Part shown: positions 42,601-51,678 of the stretch, one piece after another | Layout: each line of letters starts with the position of its first letter | Numbering within the stretch: position 1 is the stretch's first letter | DNA from: Leucobacter sp. wl10 | GTDB taxonomy: Bacteria; Actinomycetota; Actinomycetes; Actinomycetales; Microbacteriaceae | Assembly: GCF_003569785.1 (NCBI RefSeq) | Contig: NZ_KZ983990.1 | Location: 172,967 to 236,966, forward strand | DNA: 64,000 bases | Direction: 5' to 3' | Translations under genes and position numbers: made by a program | The notes under the pieces: generated by a model | The model's database searches: none | What the model saw: only the letters and a program-made list of their open reading frames with translations | Told to the model about the DNA's origin: nothing

Positions 42601-43863
42601 TCACCTCGGGCCGGCGAGTTCGACGAGCACCTCGCGCCAGACTTCGAGCAGACGGTCGACCTCCGCCTCGGTGATGACGAGCGCGGGGATCATGCGCACG
42701 ATGCTGCCGTAGGGACCGCAGGCGAGCATGATGACCTTTCGTTCGAGCGCCGCCGCGAGCACCTTCGAGGTGAGATCGGGGACGGGCTCGCGATTCGGAC
42801 CGACAAGTTCGACGGCCTGCATCAGGCCGAGGCCGCGAACATCGCCAATGACGGGGAACTCCCTCGAAAGCTCCACCAGGCCGTCGCGCAGCCTCTGACC
42901 GCGACGGGCGGCGTTGCCGACGAGATCCTCGTCCGCGATCACGGAGATCGTCTCGATCGCCGCGGCACAGGCCACCGCGTTGGCCGAGTAGGTACCGCCC
43001 TGCGACCCCGGAAGCGCCTTCGCCATGATCTCGGGCCGGGCGGCGATGCCCGAAAGGGGGAAGCCGCTCGCGATACCCTTCGCGAAGACAATGATGTCTG
43101 GGGCGACGCCGAAGTGCTCGTGAGCCCAGAACTTGCCGGTGCGCCCGACCCCGGCCTGAACCTCATCGAAGATCAGCAGCATGCCGTACTCGTCGGCGAT
43201 CTCGCGCAGCGCGCTGAAGAACTCGGCGTTGCCGGGCAGATAGCCCGCCTCGCCGAGGATGGGCTCGACGAGGATCGCGGCTACGTCGTCCGGCGTGGTC
43301 AGCGTCGCGAGGATGTGGTGCAGCTCCTGGAGCGCGAAGCGATTGGCCTCCTCCTCGCTCCAGCCGTAACGGAAGGCCGAGGGGAACGGAGCGATGACGA
43401 CGCCGGTCGGCAGCGGCCCGCTGGCCGCCGCCCGGAATCGAGCGCCCGAAGTCGTGAGCGCAGAGGCACCGATCGTGCGTCCGTGGAACGATCCCTGGAA
43501 GACGACGACGTTCTGCCGCCCGGTGGCGTTGCGCGCGAGCCGCACGGCCGACTCGACCGCCTCGGCCCCGGAGTTGGCGAAGAAGAAGTCGCTCAGGTGC
43601 TCCGGCAGCACCCCGCTCAACGCCTCCATGAGCTCCGGCAGCCGATCATGCAGGTAGACCCCGTACTGGCCGTGGATGAGCTTTCCGGTCTGCTGCTGCG
43701 CTGCCCCTACGACGCGAGGATGGCAGTGTCCCGTTGAGGTGACCCCGATGCCCGAGGTCGCGTCGAGATACGTCTCGCCGGTGTCGGTCGTGATCGTCGT
43801 GCCCCGGCCCGAGACGACCCGGAGCGGAGTGGCCTGACGGAGTGCCTGGCTGAGCTGTGCCAT
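42601..43863 (-). CDS. Class III aminotransferase, GabT/ArgD-like
   Basis: 420 residues. PLP features: FFANSGAEAVESAVRLAR, the Asp in IFDEVQAGVGRTG and the Lys in VFAKGIASGFP. The wording ATSGIGVTSTGHCHP and QGSFHGRTIGASALT fits the omega-aminotransferase branch (4-aminobutyrate, ornithine or other terminal amines). 13 nt upstream of the amine oxidase gene and 36 nt after the aldehyde dehydrogenase gene; an aminotransferase followed by semialdehyde oxidation is the usual logic for terminal diamine or amino-acid breakdown. Confidence 0.88.
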   Translation of the reverse strand: MAQLSQALRQATPLRVVSGRGTTITTDTGETYLDATSGIGVTSTGHCHPRVVGAAQQQTGKLIHGQYGVYLHDRLPELMEALSGVLPEHLSDFFFANSGAEAVESAVRLARNATGRQNVVVFQGSFHGRTIGASALTTSGARFRAAASGPLPTGVVIAPFPSAFRYGWSEEEANRFALQELHHILATLTTPDDVAAILVEPILGEAGYLPGNAEFFSALREIADEYGMLLIFDEVQAGVGRTGKFWAHEHFGVAPDIIVFAKGIASGFPLSGIAARPEIMAKALPGSQGGTYSANAVACAAAIETISVIADEDLVGNAARRGQRLRDGLVELSREFPVIGDVRGLGLMQAVELVGPNREPVPDLTSKVLAAALERKVIMLACGPYGSIVRMIPALVITEAEVDRLLEVWREVLVELAGPR

Positions 43864-43899
43864 GTTCTTGCGGAGTCCCTTTCTATCCTTGCCGTCGGC

Positions 43900-45402
43900 T
43901 CAGCGGGTGAGCGCCGTGTTCAAGCCGATGCATACATTTTTGGTCTGGGTGTAGCTGGCCAGCGTCTCGATGCCCTTCTCCCTGCCCCACCCGCTGTTCT
44001 TGAAGCCGCCGAAGGGGATCTCGATGCCGGTGCCCACCTCGAAGGTGTTGATGTTGACCTGGCCGGCCCGGATCCTCTTGGCGAGCGATAGCGCTTTGTC
44101 GATGTCCTTGGTCCAGACGTAGGACGAGAGGCCGAACTCAGAGTCATTGGCGATCTCGGCCGCCTCCTCGAGCCCGTCGAAACGGATGACCGTCATGACG
44201 GGTCCGAAGATCTCCTCCTGCGCAAGGCGATGCTTGTTGTTCGGCACCTCGACGACGGTCGGTTCGACGAAGTAGCCCTTGCGATCGGGCACCCCGCCGC
44301 CCGTGAGCACCACCCCGCCCCCCTCGCACGCGGCCTCGAGGTAGGCGGCCACGCGTTCCTGCTGACGCTTCGAGACGAGCGGGCCGAGCGTCGCGCCTTC
44401 AATCCCCTCGCCGATCGTGAGGCTGCGGGCTCGTTCGACGAGCAGGTCGAGGAACTCCTCGCCGCGCGCGGAGCGCTGCACCAGCAGACGGGTGCCTGCG
44501 GCGCAGGTCTGACCGGCATTGCTGAAGATCGAGCCGCTGACCCCTGCGATCGCGAGCTCGAAGTCGGCGTCGTCGAAGACGACCACGGGCGACTTTCCAC
44601 CGAGTTCGAGCACACTCGGAGTCACGTTCCTGGCCGCGGCGAGCGCGACCTCCTTGCCGGTAGCCACCGAGCCGGTAAAGGTGATCTGATCGATGCCCGG
44701 ATGCGAGGAGAGCGTGCGGCCGGCGTCGACCCCTCCTGGAACCACGTTGAACACGCCCGCGGGCACACCGCACTCGGTCGCGATTGCGGCGATCAGCAGC
44801 GGGTTGAGGGGGCAGTCGGGCGAGGGCTTCAGCACGACCGAGCAGCCCATGGCAAGCGCGGGAGCTCCCCCGCGACCCGTGTTCTGGGCGGGGTAGTTGA
44901 AGGGGATGATCTGGCCCGAGACGCCGATCGGTTCGAGCAGAGTGAAGTCGACGAGGTGATCGGCGAGCGGCACCGTGCGGCCGCCGTGCTTATCGGCAAG
45001 GCCGGCGTAGAACTCGAAATAGCGCGCGGTGGCCTCGATATCGGCGAGCGCCTCGGCATGCGGCTTGCCGACATCGAGGGTCTCGATGACTGCGAGGTGC
45101 TCGGCTCGCTCGCGCAGCGTGAGTGCGATGCGGTTGAGGATCTGGCCGCGCTGCGATGGGCGGCGGCGGGCCCATGCTCCCGACTCGAATGAGGCGCGGG
45201 CGGAGGCCACCGCGCGGTCGATGTCAGCCGGCTGCCCGTCCGCGACCTCGATCAGCGGTTCCTCGGTGGCCGGATCGACCACCGCGCAGTAGTCCCCGGT
45301 GTAGTCGCGCTGGAAATGCCCGTCGATATAGGGGGCCAGACGAGTGGAATCGATGCCGAGAGCCGCGAGCGCCCCCTGCGCCCGCTGAGTGCTGGAGATC
45401 AT
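43900..45402 (-). CDS. NAD-dependent aldehyde dehydrogenase
   Basis: 500 residues, complete ALDH: PFNYPAQNT, FTGSVATGKEV, the general-base Glu in LELGGKSPVVVFDDAD and the nucleophile Cys in GQTCAAGTR. Length and motifs resemble betaine-aldehyde/aminoaldehyde dehydrogenases rather than the two shorter paralogs at 5 and 14 kb. First gene of the minus-strand unit; its promoter region is shared with the divergent aminotransferase at 45660 and carries a palindromic element at 45475. Confidence 0.9.
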   Translation of the reverse strand: MISSTQRAQGALAALGIDSTRLAPYIDGHFQRDYTGDYCAVVDPATEEPLIEVADGQPADIDRAVASARASFESGAWARRRPSQRGQILNRIALTLRERAEHLAVIETLDVGKPHAEALADIEATARYFEFYAGLADKHGGRTVPLADHLVDFTLLEPIGVSGQIIPFNYPAQNTGRGGAPALAMGCSVVLKPSPDCPLNPLLIAAIATECGVPAGVFNVVPGGVDAGRTLSSHPGIDQITFTGSVATGKEVALAAARNVTPSVLELGGKSPVVVFDDADFELAIAGVSGSIFSNAGQTCAAGTRLLVQRSARGEEFLDLLVERARSLTIGEGIEGATLGPLVSKRQQERVAAYLEAACEGGGVVLTGGGVPDRKGYFVEPTVVEVPNNKHRLAQEEIFGPVMTVIRFDGLEEAAEIANDSEFGLSSYVWTKDIDKALSLAKRIRAGQVNINTFEVGTGIEIPFGGFKNSGWGREKGIETLASYTQTKNVCIGLNTALTR

Positions 45403-45470
45403 GAACGTCCTTATTACGCGGTGAACACGGTTTGGAGAAGCGGATCACGAGCGCGTCGACGCACTTCGTG

Positions 45471-45493
45471 CCATATAGTGAACTATGTGTTCC
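45471..45493. promoter_or_regulatory. Candidate operator in the ALDH/aminotransferase divergent region
   Basis: Contains the perfect inverted repeat ATAGT-GA-ACTAT (45475-45486), flanked by CCAT before and GTGTTCC after. A closely related block (CCATATAG...TATGTTTTCC) lies at 62536-62563 in the divergent region of the peptide importer, which suggests one regulator for both. Confidence 0.5.
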
Positions 45494-45659
45494 ATTTCCC
45501 ATCGCAAGTCTATACTCACCCGGCCTTACAAAACCAGGGTCGCCGTGTAAAGCCTTGTTCCGCTAGCATTGCGGATAAGAGGTGCCAGGATTCAGAACAG
45601 CTGACCCAGAATGCGGTTCGGCAAAGATCCGGCTCGAATCCATTTGAAAGGGGATCGAC

Positions 45660-46925
45660 GTGGCGCAGGCAGGGCGTGCACTCTGGGTGCCGAGTACGCA
45701 GATGGGCCTCGTGCAGGGCATGCAGACGATGGTCGTCAAGGGCGAAGGCGCCTACATCCTCACCGAGGAGGGCTCGCGTCTCTACGATGCCAGCGCGACT
45801 CTCTGGTACGCAAACATCGGGCACGGCGACGCGCGCGTGGTCGAGGCGGCCGCGGATCAGATGCGCGAACTGGAGACCTTTCAGACCTGGGGCGGCTTCC
45901 TCAATCCCCGCGCCGCCGAGCTCGCCGACCGCCTGAGCGAGCGTCACGCCCCCTTCCCCGATTCCAAAGTGCTCTTCGGCGCCGGCGGATCCGATGCCGC
46001 TGAGCTCGCGTTCAAGCTCGCCCGCCTCCACTGGCAGCGCAAGGGAGCCCACGAGAAGCGCACCATTCTCAGCCGCGAGAACGCCTATCACGGCCTCCAT
46101 GCGTTCGGCACGAGCCTCTATGGCAACAATGACATGCGCTCGCTCTACGGCGGCGGTAACCTGATCCCCGACACGGGCCTCATCTCTCGCGACGACATCG
46201 AGGCGGTACGACGCCAGGTGCTCGAAATCGGCCCCGAGCGCATCGCCGCGATCGCAGCAGAGCCGGTGATCGGTTCGGGTGGCGTGCACCCGCCCGCCGA
46301 CGGCTACCTGGAGGGCCTGCGGGCCCTGTGCGACGAGTTCGACATGCTCCTCATCTTCGACGAGGTGATCTCGGGTTTCGGCCGCACCGGAGAGTGGTTC
46401 GCCTCGGACCACTTCGGCGTGCAGCCCGATATGACGATGTTCGCCAAGGGCATCACCTGCGGCTATTTCCCGCTCGGCGGCCTCTTCGTCTCGCGCAAGA
46501 TCTGGGAGCCCTTCTGGAGTGAGGACCCCGAGTTCATCTACCACTTCGGCGTGACCTACTCGGGCCACGCAACGGGCTGCGCCGTCGCCCTGAAGGTGCT
46601 CGACATCCTCGAGGAGGATCGGCTGCTGCCCCGGGTGAAGCACCTCGGCACCCGGCTGGCGAACGGCCTGCGCGAGCAAGTCGCTGCGGCACCGGGCGTT
46701 AAGACCGCACGCAGCGTCGGCCTCATCGGCATCGTCGAGCTCTCGGACGGCATCGACGCGCGCGCGGTGAGCCTCGTCATGCGGTCCTCGCACGGCGTGC
46801 TCGCCCGGCCGCTCGGCACCACGGCCATCGCCCTCGCTCCGCCCTTCATCAGCACCGAGGCCGAGATCGAGAATCTCATCGACGCACTATCGACCGCGCC
46901 CGCCAGCGCCCCGGCCTCATCGTGA
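45660..46925 (+). CDS. Class III aminotransferase (omega-amino acid type)
   Basis: 421 residues; GTG start at 45660 behind AAAGGGG. PLP features: FGAGGSDAAELAFKLAR, the Asp in IFDEVISGFGRTG and the Lys in MFAKGITCGYFPLGG. The VTYSGHATGCAVALKVL block is typical of pyruvate-dependent omega-aminotransferases. It heads a plus-strand operon; its stop overlaps the GTG of the aldo-keto reductase. It probably removes the amino group of an imported amine or beta/omega-amino acid, with the reductase or the divergent ALDH processing the aldehyde. Confidence 0.88.
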   Translation: MAQAGRALWVPSTQMGLVQGMQTMVVKGEGAYILTEEGSRLYDASATLWYANIGHGDARVVEAAADQMRELETFQTWGGFLNPRAAELADRLSERHAPFPDSKVLFGAGGSDAAELAFKLARLHWQRKGAHEKRTILSRENAYHGLHAFGTSLYGNNDMRSLYGGGNLIPDTGLISRDDIEAVRRQVLEIGPERIAAIAAEPVIGSGGVHPPADGYLEGLRALCDEFDMLLIFDEVISGFGRTGEWFASDHFGVQPDMTMFAKGITCGYFPLGGLFVSRKIWEPFWSEDPEFIYHFGVTYSGHATGCAVALKVLDILEEDRLLPRVKHLGTRLANGLREQVAAAPGVKTARSVGLIGIVELSDGIDARAVSLVMRSSHGVLARPLGTTAIALAPPFISTEAEIENLIDALSTAPASAPASS

Positions 46926-47737
46926 CCGCGAACCACGACCTGCCCCCGATGGGCCTCGGAACCTGGCCGGCACTCGGCTACGAAGCGGCTGAGATGGTCG
47001 CCTCGGCCGCCGCGATGGGCTACCGGCTCATCGACACCGCGCAGAACTACGACAACGAGGCAGCGGTCGGCGAGGGCGTGCGCCGCAGCGGCGTGGCCCG
47101 GGAGGAGCTCTGGATCGCGTCGAAGCTGCGCGGCAAGTACCAGGGCCGCAAGACTTCGCAGCGAGCCGTCGAGGAGTCGCTGCTGCGAATGCGCCTCGAT
47201 CACTTCGACCTCTACATGATCCACTGGCCGAACCCTGAGCGGGGGCTCTACGTCGAGACCTGGCACGAGCTCGTCGAGGCCCGCGGGCGCGGCCTCGTGC
47301 GGCACATCGGCGTCTGCAACTTCACAGTACCGATGCTCGACGAGATAACCTCGGCCACGGGCGTCGCCCCCTTCGTCAACCAGATCGAGATGAACCCGTT
47401 CTGGTCGCGCGCCGAGGAGCGCGCCGCCCACGCCGAACGCGGCATCCGCACCGAGGCCTACAGCCCGCTCGGACGGGGAGGCGATCTGCTGAGCGATCCC
47501 CTGCTGGTCTCGATCGCCGGCAAGTACGGTGCACCGGTCAGCACCCTCGCGCTCGCCTGGGAGATCAGCCGCGGCGCTACCCCGCTGCCGAAATCAGCGA
47601 GCCCCGAGCGTCAGCGCAGCAACCTGTCCGCGGTCGAGCTCCGCATCGACGACGAGGATCTGCGGGCCATCGACGAACTCGACGGCTCGCATCCCGAATC
47701 GCCGCTCAGCGACCCCATGAGATACGAGCAGCTCTGA
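46922..47737 (+). CDS. Aldo-keto reductase
   Basis: 271 residues from a GTG overlapping the preceding stop. The catalytic tetrad is complete: Asp and Tyr in IDTAQNYDNE, Lys in WIASKLRG, His in MIHWPNP; the NADPH loop near the C-terminus reads PLPKSASPERQRSN. It likely reduces an aldehyde or keto product of the coupled aminotransferase. AKR5-like small length (no long C-terminal loop). Confidence 0.9.
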   Translation: MTANHDLPPMGLGTWPALGYEAAEMVASAAAMGYRLIDTAQNYDNEAAVGEGVRRSGVAREELWIASKLRGKYQGRKTSQRAVEESLLRMRLDHFDLYMIHWPNPERGLYVETWHELVEARGRGLVRHIGVCNFTVPMLDEITSATGVAPFVNQIEMNPFWSRAEERAAHAERGIRTEAYSPLGRGGDLLSDPLLVSIAGKYGAPVSTLALAWEISRGATPLPKSASPERQRSNLSAVELRIDDEDLRAIDELDGSHPESPLSDPMRYEQL

Positions 47738-47782
47738 TCAGAGCTCCATTCCAGAACAGACACTCACGAAGGAGAGAACCCC

Positions 47783-48472
47783 ATGTCCGACGCCCGACGC
47801 AAGCTCATCAGCTTCGACTGCTACGGCACGCTCATCCGCTTCGACCTCGACGGCGCCGTGCGGTCGATCGTCGGCCCTCGCGCCGCCGAGTACGGCATCG
47901 ACCTCCAAGGCCTCCTCGCAGACCTCCGCGTGATCCGCTTCTTCGCGACCTCGAGCCTCTACCGCCGCTACCAGGACATCTTGCGCGACACCCTCGAGAT
48001 CGCCTGCATGCGCCACGGCATCCCCTACGACGAGCGCTTCGGCGACGAGCTCATCGAGGCGGTGCGGCGCTTCGAGCCTTTCGGCGACGTGCATGCGGGG
48101 CTCACTCGTCTGCAGGAGATGGGCTACCAGCTCGCGCTGCTCACCAACAGCGACAACGACCTGATCCCTCACCACGTGAAGACGCTCGGCATCGACTTCG
48201 ATCATGTGTTCACCGCCGAGGACGCCCGCGCCTACAAGCCCCGAAAGCAGGCATTCGAGTACATGTTCCGCATCGTCGACCGCCCTCGCGAGCTCCTCAC
48301 CCACGCGGCGCAGGGGTGGGAGTACGACATCATCCCGACGGCCGGCATGGGCGTGCGCCGTGTGTGGATCAACCGCTCGAGACTGCCCGGCAACCCGCGC
48401 TTCGCCCCGTATCACGAGGTGGCGGACACGCACGGTCTCGCTGACCTCATGGCCGAGACCGACCGGGGCTGA
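47783..48472 (+). CDS. HAD-superfamily hydrolase, type II haloacid dehalogenase-like
   Basis: 229 residues. HAD motifs: nucleophile Asp in SFDCYGTLIRFD (with the Tyr typical of L-2-haloacid dehalogenases), LLTNSDNDL (motif 2), KPRKQAFEY (motif 3) and a late GWEYDIIPTAGMG. GAAGGAG site upstream. Actual substrate may be a phosphate ester or a halo-acid; the dehalogenase key Arg/Asn set was not verified. It lies in the operon between the reductase and the LysA-like gene (5-nt gap). Confidence 0.85.
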   Translation: MSDARRKLISFDCYGTLIRFDLDGAVRSIVGPRAAEYGIDLQGLLADLRVIRFFATSSLYRRYQDILRDTLEIACMRHGIPYDERFGDELIEAVRRFEPFGDVHAGLTRLQEMGYQLALLTNSDNDLIPHHVKTLGIDFDHVFTAEDARAYKPRKQAFEYMFRIVDRPRELLTHAAQGWEYDIIPTAGMGVRRVWINRSRLPGNPRFAPYHEVADTHGLADLMAETDRG

Positions 48473-48477
48473 CCCCG

Positions 48478-49845
48478 ATGGTGTCCGATATCCGCGAGCG
48501 CAGGCACGATGCCGTGCGGCGGCTGATGCGCAGCGGGCTGCTCAACGACGACGCGCCGCTGTGCGGCGTGATCGACCTCGACACCCTGCGCGAGTGCGCG
48601 TCGGAGCTGCAGCGGACGTACCGCTCGCCGGCTCCGACGCTGCACGCCGTCGCCGCGAAGTCCGTGACGTTGCTGCCGGTGCTGCGCGAGTTCGCCGAAC
48701 TCGGCCTCGGCTGCGAGGTGGCGACGGCCGGCGAGCTCTCCCTCGCCCTGCGAGCGGGCTTCGCTCCCGAGCACATCGTCTTCGACTCGCCGGCCAAGAC
48801 TCGCAGCGATCTGCGTCGCGCCCTCGAGCTCGGCGTAGCGGTCAACGCCGACAACTTCGACGAGCTCGAGCGCATCGATGCGCTCGTGCGCGAGGGCGCG
48901 AGCCGCTCGGCTGTGCTCGGGCTGCGCATCAACCCGCAGACCGGCGCCGGCGAGATCGGCGCCATGAGCACGGCGACGCGGCACTCGAAGTTCGGGGTGG
49001 GGCTCGCCGATGACCGGGAGCGCGTCGTCGGCGCCTATCTCCACCGCCCCTGGCTCAACCAGCTGCACGTGCACTCCGGCTCGCAGGGGATCTCGCTCGA
49101 GCACGCAGCGCAAGGCGTGCGCCTCGTCTGGGAGCTGGCCGAGGAGATCAATGCCCGTGCCGGAGAGCGCCGCGTCACTCACCTCGACATCGGAGGCGGG
49201 CTGCCCGTGAACTTCGCGGACGACAGGATCACGCCCTCGTTCGCCGAGCATCGCGAGGCGATCGAGCGCGCCGCCCCCGGCGTCTTCTCGGGCCGCTACG
49301 CACTCACTACCGAGTTCGGCCGCGCGCTCACCGCCAAGAGCGGCACGCTCATCGGGCTCGTCGAGTACGCCAAGCAGACGGGCGGGCGCAGAATAGCGAT
49401 CACCCACGTGGGCGTGCAGGTCGCGACCCGCACGGTCTTCGCGCCCGAGTCCTGGCCGCTGCGAGTCGAGGTCTTCGACGCCCTCGGCGAACCGAAATCC
49501 GGCGATCCAGCGCCGCACGACATCGCGGGACCGGCCTGCTTCGCGGGCGATCTGATCGCGCAGAACCGCTTGCTGCCGCCGGTCGAGGCCGGCGACGCCG
49601 TGGCGATCCCCGACACGGGCGGCTACTACTTCTCGACCCACTACTCCTACAACGCCCTGCCGCGGCCGGCCGTCTACACGGTCGGGACCGAATCCGACGG
49701 CTCGAGGCGCTGGCGCATCGCTCGCCGCCAGCAGCGCGTCGACGACATCGTCGCCGACGCGGGGCTACACGCTGACGCTGATGCGGTCGGCGGCCTCGCG
49801 CACGAGCTTGCCGAACTCTCGGCCGATGTCCCGCGTGAAGCGTGA
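48478..49845 (+). CDS. Fold-III PLP decarboxylase, LysA/ODC-like
   Basis: 455 residues. PLP Lys in LHAVAAKSVTLLPVL, HVHSGSQGI, the Gly-rich DIGGGLPVNF, and the C-terminal Cys in GPACFAGDLIAQNR with TGGYYFSTHYSYNALPRP. This is the alanine-racemase-fold decarboxylase family (diaminopimelate, ornithine, arginine). It starts 5 nt after the HAD gene. The last 27 codons overlap the end of the convergent IclR gene by 81 nt, and this tail looks unlike family members, suggesting that the original stop codon was lost. Confidence 0.85.
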   Translation: MVSDIRERRHDAVRRLMRSGLLNDDAPLCGVIDLDTLRECASELQRTYRSPAPTLHAVAAKSVTLLPVLREFAELGLGCEVATAGELSLALRAGFAPEHIVFDSPAKTRSDLRRALELGVAVNADNFDELERIDALVREGASRSAVLGLRINPQTGAGEIGAMSTATRHSKFGVGLADDRERVVGAYLHRPWLNQLHVHSGSQGISLEHAAQGVRLVWELAEEINARAGERRVTHLDIGGGLPVNFADDRITPSFAEHREAIERAAPGVFSGRYALTTEFGRALTAKSGTLIGLVEYAKQTGGRRIAITHVGVQVATRTVFAPESWPLRVEVFDALGEPKSGDPAPHDIAGPACFAGDLIAQNRLLPPVEAGDAVAIPDTGGYYFSTHYSYNALPRPAVYTVGTESDGSRRWRIARRQQRVDDIVADAGLHADADAVGGLAHELAELSADVPREA

Positions 49846-50535
49846 GCTCGGCATCGAGATGCAGATGCTCGCGATCGGCGTGCCCTGTGCGTCGAAGATC
49901 GGCGCTCCGATCGCCGACACCGCGGAGCGGTACTCGCGATCGTTGATCGCGTAGCCGAGCCGGCGCACCTCCGTGAGCTGCTGCAGCAGCTGGTCGCGCT
50001 CGGTCACGGTGAAATTCGTGTACTGCTCGTGCTGCCTCGCCAGCACCGTCTCGAGCTGTTCCTGCGGCAGGTAGGCGAGTAGCGCCTTGCCCGTCGAGGT
50101 CGCGTGGATGGGCGAGATGTCACCGATCGGCGAGAAGGTGCGCACGACCTGATCGCAGTCGACCCTGAAGATCAGCACCATCGATTCGAGCGTGTCGACG
50201 ACCGAGAGGTGAATCGTCTCGTTGACCTGATCCCTGAGCCAGGTCATCGGCTCCTGCGCGCGCGCCAGCAACTCGCCGCCGTCGAGCGAACGCGGGCGAA
50301 CGATGAGCGAGCGGGGGGAGATCTCCCAGCGGGTCGAGTCGCCGTTGCTGCGCATGATCCAGCCCGCGGCTTCAAGCGTCGTGAGAGTACGCTGCACGGT
50401 GGACTTCGAGTAGCTGAAGATCTGCACGAGTTCGCTCAGCGAGACGGGCTGCTGTCGCGCGACCTCCTCGAGGATTGTGAAGGTGCGCAGCGCACTCGAC
50501 ATCTGCGACGTCGACTGGTTACGGTTCTCAGTCAT
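49765..50535 (-). CDS. IclR-family transcriptional regulator
   Basis: 256 residues from ATG 50535. N-terminal winged helix (LRTFTILEEVARQQPVSLSE, then SYSKSTVQRTLTTLEAAGW) and a C-terminal effector domain (HATSTGKALLAYLP, RRLGYAINDREY, AIGAPIFDAQGTPIASICIS). It is the only IclR protein in the second island and sits at its centre; GTTCC-rich candidate sites at 45.49, 56.38 and 62.5-62.76 kb are possible targets (inference). The 208 nt before it contain CGTTCGAAACCCGTTCCC, perhaps an autoregulatory site. Confidence 0.92.
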   Translation of the reverse strand: MTENRNQSTSQMSSALRTFTILEEVARQQPVSLSELVQIFSYSKSTVQRTLTTLEAAGWIMRSNGDSTRWEISPRSLIVRPRSLDGGELLARAQEPMTWLRDQVNETIHLSVVDTLESMVLIFRVDCDQVVRTFSPIGDISPIHATSTGKALLAYLPQEQLETVLARQHEQYTNFTVTERDQLLQQLTEVRRLGYAINDREYRSAVSAIGAPIFDAQGTPIASICISMPSSRFTRDIGREFGKLVREAADRISVSV

Positions 50536-50743
50536 GGCTTTAGGCTTTCTTCGCGAACGGTGGAGAGATCTGAGCCGAGTCTCTGCGGTGTGAAGACGCG
50601 ATCGCTCGATCGACCCGCGCGACATCGTCGTGCGCGAATGCTCCATCGTGCGTCAGAGGGCGCAAGGCGTACTCCCGTTCGAAACCCGTTCCCAACAGCA
50701 TAGGCGAGCCGCGACGCCCTCGTGACACGCGAAATCGCGAGTT

Positions 50744-51631
50744 TCACGACGTCTCACGCATGGAGGCGAAGAGGGACTCGTTGAGGCGAGCGGTGAGCTC
50801 CATGTCGACCGAGATCGCCCGCCCGTCGATCGATCCGATGGCGGTCGCGAGGCGCATGGCCGACATGAGCCAGGCCCCCTCGATCGAGCCGAGCTCGGAG
50901 AGGGTCAGCGCACCGAACTCGGTACCGAGACCGAGGGTCGGCGCGGCCTCGAACACGGCCTGCTGGGTCGTGCCCGGTAGCACGCCGTGCGCATAGTCGG
51001 TGGTGTAGAGTACGCCGTCTCGCTGCCAGAGAAGCGCGGCGGTCGTGCCCTCGAGCAGGTAGCCGTCTCGCGTAGCGTAGATCGCGTCGTCGCAGCCGGC
51101 CTCGGTCGCGATGCGCTCGCCGAGCAGATTGCCCGCGTACGAGAGGCTCTTGACCCCGTGCAGCAGCCAAGGCAGCTCGGTGGACTCGCCGAGCGCGGTA
51201 CCGCGGTTGAGGACCATCGCGCTGCGCGGATACAGGCGCCGCTCGGTCAGCTCGGCGGGGGACGCGTAGCGCCTGATCCAGCCCGAGGCGGGCACGCCCT
51301 CGGCGCCGGCGGTCACGACGTAGCGCAGCGCGAACTCCTCGTCGACCGCGCCGCTCTCATCGACGACCCGCGCGGTCGCGAGGCGCCATGCATCGAGGGC
51401 GAGGGCGGGCAGGCCGAGCTGCGAGAGGGAGCGCTCGAACCTTGCCAGGTGCGCTTCGAGCGCGAGCAGCGAGCGGCCCTTGCCGTGTACGACCTCGAAC
51501 GCACCGAACCCCCGCGTTACGCCGAGGTCGTTCGCATCGAGTCGAGGCATGCCCGCCCTGATCTCGCAGGCCACCCCGCTGCCGTCGAGCAGCGGCCGCG
51601 TGAGGTGCACGAACTCCTGATGGTTGGCCAT
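50744..51631 (-). CDS. Class IV PLP aminotransferase or aminodeoxychorismate-lyase-like protein
   Basis: 295 residues from ATG 51631 (AAAGGA upstream). Fold-type IV signature: RGFGAFEVVHGKG, the PLP Lys in LHGVKSLSYAGN and DDAIYATRDGYLLEGTTAAL. The family includes branched-chain and D-amino-acid transaminases and PabC. No folate genes nearby, so a D- or branched-amino-acid transaminase in the catabolic island is favoured; an R-selective omega-transaminase is another option. It follows the LysR gene by 47 nt. Confidence 0.85.
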   Translation of the reverse strand: MANHQEFVHLTRPLLDGSGVACEIRAGMPRLDANDLGVTRGFGAFEVVHGKGRSLLALEAHLARFERSLSQLGLPALALDAWRLATARVVDESGAVDEEFALRYVVTAGAEGVPASGWIRRYASPAELTERRLYPRSAMVLNRGTALGESTELPWLLHGVKSLSYAGNLLGERIATEAGCDDAIYATRDGYLLEGTTAALLWQRDGVLYTTDYAHGVLPGTTQQAVFEAAPTLGLGTEFGALTLSELGSIEGAWLMSAMRLATAIGSIDGRAISVDMELTARLNESLFASMRETS

Positions 51632-51678
51632 CCTGGTTTCCTTTCGTGGATTGTCTTGGATCATTTGCAGGCTTCAAC

